DNA from: Apostichopus japonicus | Lineage: Eukaryota > Echinodermata > Holothuroidea > Aspidochirotida > Stichopodidae | Assembly (NCBI RefSeq): GCF_037975245.1 | Contig: NC_092569.1 | Location: forward strand, 18,719,001-18,783,000 | Length of the DNA stretch: 64,000 bases | Direction of reading: 5' to 3' | Part shown: piece after piece, positions 12,445-23,826 of the stretch | How positions within the stretch are numbered: position 1 is the first letter of the stretch | Layout of the letters: every line of letters begins with the position of its first letter | The notes under the pieces: model-generated | What the model saw: only the letters and a program-made list of their open reading frames with translations | Told to the model about the DNA's origin: nothing | The model's database searches: none | Position numbers and translations under genes: made by a program

Positions 12445-15400
12445 GTGAGTTGAGTTTTAAGTATACATTTCTTTCAAAATGTTTTACATTTCTGGTACAG
12501 TACTTCCAGAAATCTTGATTTGGTAAAATTGATAAAAGGTGATAGCTTAGTCTGGATGACTGGTCTATTCGTATACATCTCTGTATTAAGGAGAACGCAT
12601 TAGACTGCATAGATTCGAAATTTAATTATGAATTCACATTTTTTTTGTGCAAAAAAACAGTACTTACGAATCAAACATTTGCTTTGTCACAAACATTTGC
12701 TTTAAATGTCGCATACAGTATATTGTTGTCTTCATCACATAGTGGCAACTGTCACGTGGACCATAGGCCTAGTTCCATCACTTAAACAATATGATAATCG
12801 TTTATTGTTATATGGAGCATCCTTTTGGAACCTTCCTTTTATGCAATAGTGTTTCAATGTGGTTTAATTTAAGCAACTTTTACTACCTTCCAAAATTAAA
12901 CTACACAGAATCGTTACAAATTTGATCAAAAAGGGGTTTTCTTTCAATATGAAAGTGGTGCAATCTATCTGATAATTAAACTTTGCCAGTTTTATTTAAA
13001 TATGTATATAAAAATCAAATTCTCTAAATAATTTGCTTATTATTGGATTCATAGCAGAGCTGTGCCGATTTAATATGAACTTAAATCATGTTTGGTTATT
13101 AGTGTTAGCTGCACTGCATCAAACAACCTTGAGCAGATCATATATTAGTTTAAGTCGTTATTATTATTATTTACTTTGGACATTAATGAAATTGATCAGG
13201 TACAACAATTTAAAAATTGTCAATGAACATTGCTAGTTATTATCTTTGACAGAGCAACTGGAAGATAATGCATCGTTCTCAAGAAGCTACTTGTAGCTTA
13301 AAGCAAAAAAAAAAAAAGGGTTTACATGTATCCCCTACTTAACTATATTATAAAAACAGACTCTTGTATATTCATTTAATTAATGTTGTTTGGTTATATC
13401 TTTTCTGGAACACATTTTCTTCTAAAATTTCCATTGTCATAAACATTTTGATCACGCTTATTTTGTAGTTTCTCCGTTACTTGAGACTGATTGAGATATT
13501 TTTTTAGTTTTAATTTTTACATTCGTTTTCAATTTTTATTGAGATATTTAGTCCCTTAGTTGTCAAATTGGTTTCCATTGAAAGACTACTTAAATTAACT
13601 ATGTGAAATTTTTTGGCAAAAGTATTGGTCATTTTCATTGGTCACAAATTGATATCGTTTTCATTAACATAATCATATTTACATTGCAAATACGTTATTA
13701 TTATACTTATAACTATATATGTATGCGTTAATTGAAAATGGTTGGTTAGATACTTCAGGTAGGTTAAAATAAAGAAACTGTGGTACATAATTGAAAAAAA
13801 TGTAAGATATCTTTTCTTTTCCAAACAATAACGTGTAATTGATTTGATCATTTCAAAATGTGTATACAAATTTTAATATCCGAATTTCCTTCACAAGGTA
13901 CCAGGTATGTAAGTTACCAACTCGGAGAAGTATATCCCAGTTAGTAGGGCAATGGATTTAACATCCTAGAAAATATCTTTTCTGTATCATTCCTAGCACA
14001 ACTTTAAATTCCTCTACAAACAAACGAAAGTTATTCTCCCATCCATTGTACACAACGTTTGATATCATAGGTGAAATTTAACCCTATAATACTATAGCAA
14101 CAGTTACAGCTAATATTTTCTTGTGGCAGATTGCACTGATAGTATTGATTATAGATATGTCGTACATCATATAACACTCCGTAACGAATGATATCGTGTA
14201 CTTCTTCTTATTACTGTCTGACTTAAATTCAGGTTAAACATTTCATATTATTCTTTGTCGACGCAAGTAGCTGTTGCAACGATTTAAGATATAGTAAATG
14301 CACAATTTTTACCCTTTAAGTTTGAATAAACAATTTTTAACAAGTACTTTTTCCAAATGTTGTTGCAATTCTTAAATTGTGTGAAAACAAATATATTGCA
14401 GTGTTTATATGAAATGAACACCAATTACTTCAATCTACTTGATAAACTTTCTTATTTAACGGAACGTATATTTACTAGAACTACGGTACGTGTTTGAGAG
14501 GTTTACGATCTTCTAATGGATTTCAACAAGTCGATACTTGGCTATGCTGAGAATGAGTAAACTTTTCTTAAAGTAAAACATTTGATAACAATGTTCTGAA
14601 TTTATATTATTAACATCATTTCTGATAATGGTATTACAGCTGTATATTGGCATTTTCTACGTAGTAATCCAGTTTGTGTGAATTTTATTCATCACATGTT
14701 TAGGTTACGTGATCATTAAAGGCATATATTTTCGTCAATACCACCTTAACTAAATTTCACTTCGTCGACTTCTACGATAAACTATCGATGTCTATTAGCA
14801 AGATTCTGATTCCAACTTTTCCGTCTTTTTATACAATATATACTAATTTCAGAAACCAAAATTCCTTAAGGGAGTTCAGTTGTTTATGAACAGTAAACAC
14901 TGTTTAAATATCTAGTTTCATAATTTTAAAATAGTTTTAAACTCACTTTTGACAGAATACCCAACAAACTCTCCTCGAGGATAAATACAGCAAAATTCCA
15001 CGTATGTATTATTTTGCCATTTATACCTTAACAACTATTGTTTCACTTTATAGTTAAATCTTATCGATTGCTTCAAACATATTTTCTTTTGTCAAATGAA
15101 TGTTCATGTTTATGATATATTCTTACCCCAATCACATTGTTTCATCTTCTTTTGTCATATTTGCTTGTTAACTAAAAGCTCGACGAGGTTTATCAGCCCC
15201 TATGGAGATTATTTTACAAAACATCAGTTCATTGTTCAGGTAAAGAAGCAAACATTTCCATTGTTTAGCCTGGTGACTTTGTGTTTTGTTTTGTTTTCAT
15301 TTGGTGCTATTAATTATGAATCTACATTTTTTGTAAAAGTATGCGTTAAGCTCGTAAACATGTACAAATACAATGATGTCATATCGTGTCACAGAATTTG

Positions 15401-17583
15401 TGCGTATGTATAATGTTGATTCTTTCCCAATACCTTTATTAACATAATAACTCTTATTGCAGCAAGAAATCAATATACACAACGCTTATAAGAATTTTAG
15501 TACAACAATTAACATTGCATTAATAAATGGAAGCGTTGTTTTTAAAGTTAAGACCGATAGGACTGATAGGAATTACCCATGCTCGCTGCAACCTCTTTTC
15601 AACATATAACTCTCCTACATTGTTCTCAGTTTGTTTGTGCTTTAGATGCTCAAGTCGATTCCATTTTCTTAAATCGCTTAAAACATTTTTCATACTGTGC
15701 CAATAGTATTGAATGCAATGTCAGCATCAAAAATGAAAACAGTTACATTTTGTAAATGTCTTGTTTATATTTCTGTTTATTCATGTATTGTGATGTGAAA
15801 ACATCTCCCTTGGTAAATAACTCCTTATTCATTAAGCTCTATATGAATTGTTTTACAGAGTCATATTTCTTTTACCGTCAATCCGAGTTTCCCGTAGACT
15901 GTTACGATGCTATGCACCAATGTTCTTCCTCTGTCGACAGCGGCGTCTACCTCATCAAACCCGCTGGTTATCCGGAACCATTTGAAGTTTACTGCGATAA
16001 CAGCTTAGAAAATGGTGGATGGACGGTATGCGATTTAATATTCCTATTTCCAAGTTGACATGACAACTCTTTCTACTTCTTTTTATTAACAAAATAACTT
16101 ACTTTCATCATTTTAAAAATAACGTGAAATAGATGCCTTTGTATCTGCCGTAGTTTTAATAATTGTATCTAGATTGAGAGTGTATTATGTGATTTTACAG
16201 TTTATCGTGTCTTTTCAATTAACGAGAAGGTAATTATTTTCTTTACTCAACCGATGAAGTAAGATGAAATTGGCCGGTTTGGGTGATAAAAGCATTTCAT
16301 CTTAATAATTTTAATTTTCGATTCTATTAGATACGATAACAATAGTTGAAATATTAAGAGTGATGTTCGTTATAGCCAGGCATATCTTTTGTTCGAAATA
16401 TTGAACTGTAGATTTCGTTTTCTTTTATGTGTGAACAGCACTTATATAATGAAATATGAAGAAGCGACGAATCGTTTATATTCAAATGAATGATTATATT
16501 TATAACCAAAATTAACTATTTTCATTAAGGTCAGAATTGCTTTAGACTGATAGCATTAAGTAATATATGATGAGTTTAAACTCATCATAAAAGCTGGCTC
16601 CAAAACTAAAAAAAATCATTTCTTGGAAACCCTTTACATCTGGTTTGTCAACAGGTACTGCAACGTCGACTGGATGGATCAATTGACTTTAATCGAAAAT
16701 GGGAGGAATATGAGGCTGGATTTGGATTTCTCTCAAATGAGTTTTGGCTTGGAAATGATAGAATTGCATATCTAACAAACCAGAGAACTTACCAACTTCG
16801 AATTGAAATGACAAAAGCAGATGGCTCCATGTTTAACTTGTCATACGACGACCTTCGCATCAGTGACGGCTACAGTAACTATAAACTCGTCAGTGTCGGA
16901 CAGGCTAATCTAACGTCAGGTTCGTTGTTGTTTTATACCCTTTATAGTAGTACCGTAAAAAGCAACATAGGTCGTTTGCTATTTTCTTTGTCAATCAAGT
17001 GTACACGATCATTGAATAGAAACTATGATTTTGTAGTTTGATGCAGTATTTAATATGACAACATATCAAACTTTCTTACGAAAGTAATCAATGACTTAAT
17101 ATATCAAAATAGTACAATAAATACAATATTAATCAGTGTACTTTCCAATGAGAATTTGGGACTGTTAACTAAGGTTGGAAAATGACTGTTATAATTCATC
17201 TCATTCAAGAGCAGACAATTGCGATGCAACTAATGTAATCCAAACTATTGTGATATGATCCAACCAAACAGTATTTGGACTAGTAAGTTTTGTTATAGGT
17301 TTTAGAAGTTATAAATGATTTTTAAATATACAAACAGCAGACAACAATTTCAAAACAAACCATGTTAGTCTCTTAAGATTCCACAGCAAACAAAATGGAG
17401 TTGTATCCCTTCATTAACCGTTATTAAATATTATTTTGTCAACCTCCATAGTAAATGTAATCGTTCCTCTTTGTTTACCATAATTGACTACATGGACTGT
17501 TGTATACGCACTCATTTATTTGTGATTTCTCTCAAATGCATTGTTCGGTGAAACAATATTTTCATGCTATGTTTTCTTTGCAG

Positions 17584-17798
17584 ACGTCCCTATCACTTTG
17601 TGTCCAACCAACAAAGTGTTTGGCAACTGTGAGGGCTCTTGTGCTGACCCGGACGGTTGCACTAATAACAGTAGTAGTGGCTCAACAACATGTGTTTGCG
17701 CCTCTGGTTACCTGATGGACGGTGATACTTGCCAACCCGTACAAGAGTGTGGATGTTACCTCTCTGGGGCCAATGGTGGCAGGGGAAAAGTTTTGCCG
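17584..17798 (+). CDS. TIL-type cysteine-rich exon of P2
   Basis: One exon of 71 complete codons with the cysteine rhythm of trypsin-inhibitor-like (TIL) modules, including FGNCEGSC, CVCASGYLMDG and ECGCYL. It is bounded by a phase 1 acceptor and a phase 0 donor. It continues into the next exon (EGEEYIAPNCQSRCSC), which completes a TIL plus short cysteine-rich tail as in vWD/TIL assemblies. The P1 counterpart is 2751-2965. In a normal FBG gene the third FBG exon, carrying the calcium site and ligand pocket, would occur at this position. Confidence 0.7.
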
Positions 17799-20700
17799 GT
17801 AATGTTTACCCTCGTTAATTAATAACAAATGTCTAAAATATCATCAAAACTGATATTAACTTCAATCGTGGTGTTCCGTCGAACATAGTCATTGAATCAT
17901 TCCCAACCGTTAACACCAAATGCTTAATATTTTTGATAAAGCACATGTTTGCATGTAAATTATACGCAAGATTTGCCTTGTTCTTGTGTCATTAGATATC
18001 TTTAGTTTAAAAGCAACTATTCTAATGATATTTTAACTCTTTTGTACATTTAACTTACAAATGTAGTTTGAAGTCAATTCAAAGTTCTGTGTATCAATTG
18101 CAGGAGGGAGAGGAATACATTGCTCCCAATTGTCAGAGCAGATGTTCCTGTAGTAATGGTCAGTTAGATTGCGATGACAGCTATCAGTGCCACCCTAACG
18201 CAATCTGTGAAGAAAGAGATGATCTCTTGCAGTGTTACTGTAATGCAGGTTACACGGGAAACGGTTTGTTATGTACAAGCCTAGTACCACCGTCAGACTG
18301 CTAAGAAATATACGAAAATAACGAGAGAGATAATGGTATTTACCGAATCAAGCCAACCACTTGGACTGGTTCGCCTTTCGACGTTTACTGTAACATGACA
18401 GATGAAGGAGGTTGGACAGTAAGGGGCAGCCTGTTGTTTTTAATTTGAGTTGTAAATAACGCATAATCATTGCCTGAAGATTGGTTACAGCTTTACTGTG
18501 GTATTCAAGAATTCATGGGAGGTCTAGTAACTTGTAGTTCACGTTCGGCAATGAGGAGAGAGAGCCTGTCAGGTGTTGTCACAATTCTGACCAAGCTTGG
18601 AAATCTCAATTACGTTTTGTTCGTATTACAGGTTTTCAAACGTCATATTGACGGATCTCAAGATTTCTTCCTATACTGGGATGATTACAAGCAAGGTTTC
18701 GGTAATCTTACCAACAACTTCTGGTTAGGCAATGACAAGATACACAGCTTCACGAACCAACGACGTTATCAACTGAGAGTAGATTTAGTAAATAGCAACG
18801 GGGTGCCTTATTTTGCTAAATACGACTTTTTTTCGCATCAACGACGAAAATGACAACTACAGACTCCAACTTGGTAGTTATCGGTCCGAAAGCAATGCAG
18901 GTAAGTCTGAAAGATACGCAGTGCTATTCAGGGATATTAAAGTAGCACATGAGGTAAATGTTCAAAGGGCAACAGTGACAATTGCTAGTTGTAAACATCA
19001 AATTTGTATATAGTTGTTGAAGCTGACATAATTGTTTCAGATGAACCTTTCTCCTGGAAATATAGTGTAGTCAATAATTAACTGCATCTGTACTCTATTG
19101 TCATAATGACGATGTTATTCAATAGGTTTCTTTTCATTTTTATGTAGTTGTCGACTTGACTTGACATTAAAATGTGATACATTTAAATGAACCAGTAGCT
19201 CTCTTTATATTTAAATACAGTGATTTAACCATATGCAAACTTTCCTGTACGTTTTCGCAATTCCATGAACCAAACAAATTATGCAAATCAGTTTACCATG
19301 AATGCTTTAGCCATGAAACAGTTAACGGTGTTTACTATGGCTAACATTTCTCCGTGGTTTTCAGAAATGTTAAGAATACAAAGTTAATGCGTCTTGCCCC
19401 TATTAGATAAATACAAAGCATTTTATGATAAACTGTCAATACCGTTACACCTTCATACTCGGAACAAATCTGAACACGTCTGATCCAGAAAGAGAGAGTT
19501 TAGGCAAACTTGGAAGTATAAGTTTATTAAGCTTGTTTACATAGTAGCTAATGGTTATGTTCTTGTTTAGGAAAAATAAGTCATAATACGGAAGGAAGTT
19601 ATTATGATAAAGATTGTTATACGACCAAACGGAAACGACAGGATTTGTAAGTGCGCCAAATGCAGCATTTGTTTGAACAGAGATCAAGTGTATTCACAAG
19701 ATATATTTGCCAAATCAACAACATATCTATTCACGCTGGGAAAATTATTCCAAAAGGAACAAAGATTAACGTCTTTATTACAGTTTAATGCAATTCTAAA
19801 GCGAATTATATATTTACACTTTCCACTTCCAAAGGCTTTTATAAATGTACATGTTAAAGAAAGACGTTACTTTTCCGCAAACAATACTAGAACATATATG
19901 TTTGATGGAGCACAATGCATTTAGAAAGGGACCATTACAAATTAGATATCACAACACCGGCCCATACCGTAAGCCCGCATATCATCACTCAACAGAAAAT
20001 AAATATTAATGATATTATAATATAGAATTATTGTGTATAAAATCAAATGATTATATATGGAAGGAACGGAACATCGACAAGTAGTTCAAACATTCACCAT
20101 TTGAAAATATTTCAAATGCTAACTGACGGCTTGTGATAGCAAAACTTAGCTGACTTTGTTTCCGGTACTCACCCACCCACCCCCTGTCTCACAATTACAC
20201 ACACTGCAAATGGAATTCAATTATACTCTAGGAGAAATCAATCCGCAACGTGTTTGTATAACAACCGCCCGAACAAACCCCCTCCCCCCACACACCCCTC
20301 CTACTCCCTAAGTCAGAAAAGGTTACTAATATTCCGTTTCTAACAAATTTAACCACTCCGCTGTTCTTGGTTTTCACATTACGGATTTTACTGTCAAAAA
20401 GTCCAAATTTCCCTAACATCTAACATAAGGTACGTATAAAATGTGAGCTAACGTTATTGTATCACCTCTATTTGCTACAGGAGACAGTCTCACGTATCAT
20501 CACAACCAACAATTCACCACACGTGACCGTGACAACGATGCTTGGTCTAGCAACTGTGCAAAGGATTATGGTTGTTATTATTATTATTACTATTGTAACG
20601 GTGCATGGTGGTACAATTATTGTGCTTACTCCTCTCTCAACTCACCATATGGACAGAACAGTTTCTATTGGTATCATCTTCCTTCCGGTAATAATAACAT

Positions 20701-22485
20701 CAAATTTTCCGAGATGAAACTACTTCCGGTATGATGGCTAACCTGCTTATATTTCACAGAACATAACCGTATAACTTAATAACGATCGTCGACGAAACAC
20801 TTTTTCTTTGCTGCTAATGTTTGACAAAAGCAGCAAGAATTTGCTATAATAAGATTAACATAGTATTTATCTGAAGGATGACTGTTCTACTGGTCGTAAG
20901 AAGATACAAATAATTCATTTTGAAGATGAGCTTTAAGGTAAAGAATCAAATTAATATTGTAGGCATATTTAACTTAACGGTATTTAGTTACATACTGAAA
21001 TTTCAATTAAACTAGATAATAAATGTAGTTGTACGTGCAAGTATAATTTAAGATTCTCTGTTTTAAATTAACTAATTTTATTCTGTTTGTCGGTAAGAAA
21101 CTATGATTGCTTTATGCAGCTTAAATGACATTGAGAGGCATTACGGCTACATTAGTTGATTATCAACAAATTACCATACTATATGCCTAGTCTTCTGCGT
21201 AGTGAATTTTACGCATTAGTAATAAAGAATACAATACTCTGTTTGAATTATTGTTAACACTTTTTAAGTTAACTTCTTCACGGAATACTTCAATATGGCA
21301 CTTTATGGTTTTGACCAATCGGTAACTGCTTTCCAATTTGTTTTTATACGTGCCTGTTTGTTTATACTACTGTTTTTATCATTTTTATCCTTGTGTTGCT
21401 TTATGATGGACCGTAAGAGTGACCTAAACATAAAACTATGAATAAAGAAGAAATTTCTTAATCAAACTTTGTGTTTTCGTTTCATTTTAATAAATTTGTG
21501 GAGTTTCACACTGCAGTAATGCGAGCAGTTAAAACTCAATGGAATAGAAATAAACCACAGAATCTGGCAAAAATGGCAAATCTTGACCAGCTTATTAATA
21601 ATTAGTATTATAGTAAAATATAAGTAATCGGTAGTAAGTATTTAATGTTTAACCAAATTTCGTATAGAATAGTTTGAACGGGATGGGAGTGTCGGCACCT
21701 CTAACTCAACTATCTCACCATAGATCACATATTAATCAAAATATCACTTAAGCGTGTTGAAGCGATCTGAACAGAGGCGATTGTTGTTGACACAAAGACA
21801 TCCAAAGACATAATCATACTGAAAACATCCCAATGTGAAGTGAGATTATCGTCGATATTCAAACTGATTAAGACAATTAAACTGTCCCAGCCCCGTACGT
21901 TGAACTATCTACATTGCCACGATACCCTTTACAACATATTACCCAAGATGGAGCCTAGGCACAGAATCAACGCAGTTGAATGAATCAATACTCTCAGTTC
22001 CAGCAGTACCCCCCCCCCCCCAATTTCGGAAACAAAATGGTACATTCTGAGGCATAACTAGACCGCTGTTATAAACAGGTCTCTAATTTGGTAAAAACAC
22101 ACGGTTAAGTCGCTAACTAATTTTGAAATTTCGTCGCCGTTGAAAAAGTAGTCTACACCCTCGCATCCTGACATGTATTTGGAACACACTTTTTCATGAT
22201 CATGAGAATCTTTTTAGACGGTAACTGGTAATGTATTGTGACATCTTTTATAGAGACGACATGTCTGCTGATAACACATTGTGACATTCTCGATTTCAGC
22301 TCTACAACTTTCCTTTTTGCTCTCCTACCTTAAGCTTTAATGAGTTTTGTGTCGGTCCTTAATGCTCAACTGATGGCCCGTAGTGGGTCTATTTTATTAT
22401 GACACTCAAACTATATACTATATATCAACATTCTTTAACTTGCAGACGAGCATGGGGAAGAAGAAAGACAGATACTTGCTGTAGT

Positions 22486-22918
22486 CAGGGACGTGGCTAG
22501 AGGGGTGGGGGGGGGGGTGTCTCAACCCAAACTTGGTAATACTGACGATAGATGGAAAATTGGGGTGCGATAGCCGGAATTTCCGACTGTCGCACTCTAA
22601 TTTACCTAGGCCTATTCATATATTCCTGTGATTGTGAATGACCTAAAAATTGAAAAATTCCGGTCAAAATTGACTTTTAATCAGTTATATAAACATCGTA
22701 TGATTTCGAATACGCTCAAGAAAATGCCTAATAGAACTACCGTACAGCGTTCGACAGCTTCAATTCGGTTTATTTATGTACTCATTTTGCGCAGGGGGGG
22801 GGGGGTTCAGGGCAGCAGTCGGAATTTTCTGGCTTCAAAACCCATCCAGTTGGAATTTCAGCCACTACCCACCCCTCCCCCCCTCCCTCCCAATCATCAG
22901 GCCTTAGCTACGTCCCTG
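22486..22918. mobile_element. hAT-type MITE, 433 bp
   Basis: Terminal inverted repeats start CAGGGACGTGGCTA on the left and read CAGGGACGTAGCTA on the complement of the right end. Both sides are flanked by the 8-bp duplication GCTGTAGT (22478-22485, 22919-22926). An 8-bp target duplication and CA-G-start termini fit the hAT superfamily. The interior has long G and C runs and no transposase. Confidence 0.8.
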
Positions 22919-23280
22919 GCTGTAGTACAAATCCATTTAGAACACGAAAGAGCAGAACATTGGCCAAACTAGATTCGAACCAGTGAACTCATGAATATGT
23001 ATATGTCATATGCATATGTACAAAAAAGTTCAATTTCCTTTAACCTCCAACCAAACAACAATGTGCTTCTCTTAATGCAGCTAAGATATTTTTGACAGTA
23101 TAGCTGTTGCTCTTATCAAACTAATAGACCGTTTTATGCTTTTTGTACAAATTTTTTGCTCTTTGAAGTGGAACATATTGTTTTAGTCTGCTGATTTGCG
23201 GTTCCTTTGCTGATATTTGTAACAAAACAACCAGCTTCACACATTAAATGTTTATTTGAAATACTGTAAGAAGCTATACA

Positions 23281-23332
23281 TGGGCAGCTATAGGGGTAGC
23301 TATACGGGGGCAGCTATACGGGGGCAGCTATG
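23281..23332. repeat. Minisatellite of about 16 bp (GGCAGCTATACGGGG)
   Basis: About three and a half units. A shorter array of the same unit lies at 34591-34639, in the paralogous position before gene B. Confidence 0.7.
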
Positions 23333-23826
23333 CACTAGTTGTCACGTGGGGCCTCTGCAGCTATACTTTCGTGTAACTCGATACCAACCGAAAGCTTTCA
23401 TCTCCAGACAAAAGAAAAAAAGATGTTATGATATATTTAACGTTTTGTCTACTTTTATCCTTTTGAGGGGAGGGGGGGTTAAGTAGCACATTCTACTGCG
23501 ATACGTCACTCTCTAAGAGAATTAAATTTAAGCTTTAAGCAATACAAGTAAAAAAAGAAAGAAACAACAAGTCAAATAAATTTAATTACTTGAATCTTTA
23601 TTTCAACTAAATGTATGTCAATCACCATTATAATAAAATCAATAGTTTTTTTCAGCGTTGCATTTACCATGATATTTTATGTTGATTCATATTTTTTGAG
23701 GTAAGTGTTTTTGTTTTCAGGCGTTGCTGCTTCAATTCGAGGTTTTCCGCCTCATTAAAGCAGTATGATTATGAAATGTACTTTAACGTTCTTGATATGA
23801 TATTACGGCAAGACTCACTGTACACA

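Larger units (their letters stand above)
12361..20734 (+). pseudogene. P2: mosaic fibrinogen-domain gene (signal peptide, FBG half, TIL, EGF-like, FBG), one stop and one frameshift
   Basis: Tandem paralog of P1 with the same eight-exon plan: 12361-12444, 14956-15001, 15859-16025, 16655-16919, 17584-17798, 18104-18418, 18632-18900, 20481-20734. Phases agree at every junction (0,1,0,1,0,0,1). The protein would be about 537 residues and secreted. Exon 6 has TAA at 18302-18304 where P1 has CAA. Exon 7 is 269 nt against 268 in P1 because a T6 run became T7 (18827-18833), shifting frame before the FRINDEN motif. The last exon is open, with DRDND, NCA and AWW motifs and a TGA stop. The exon 4 donor (GTTCGT) is weaker than that of P1 (GTACGT). 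The two lesions are at positions intact in P1. Gene model confidence is high; functional status is uncertain. Confidence 0.75.
20735..23826. other. Convergent intergenic region between P2 and gene A
   Basis: Holds the P2 3' flank (to about 21930), a dispersed repeat copy (21945-22230), a hAT-type MITE (22486-22918), a segment also present before gene B (23040-23530, compare 34420-34860), and the 3' UTR of gene A. No other gene is supported. Confidence 0.6.
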
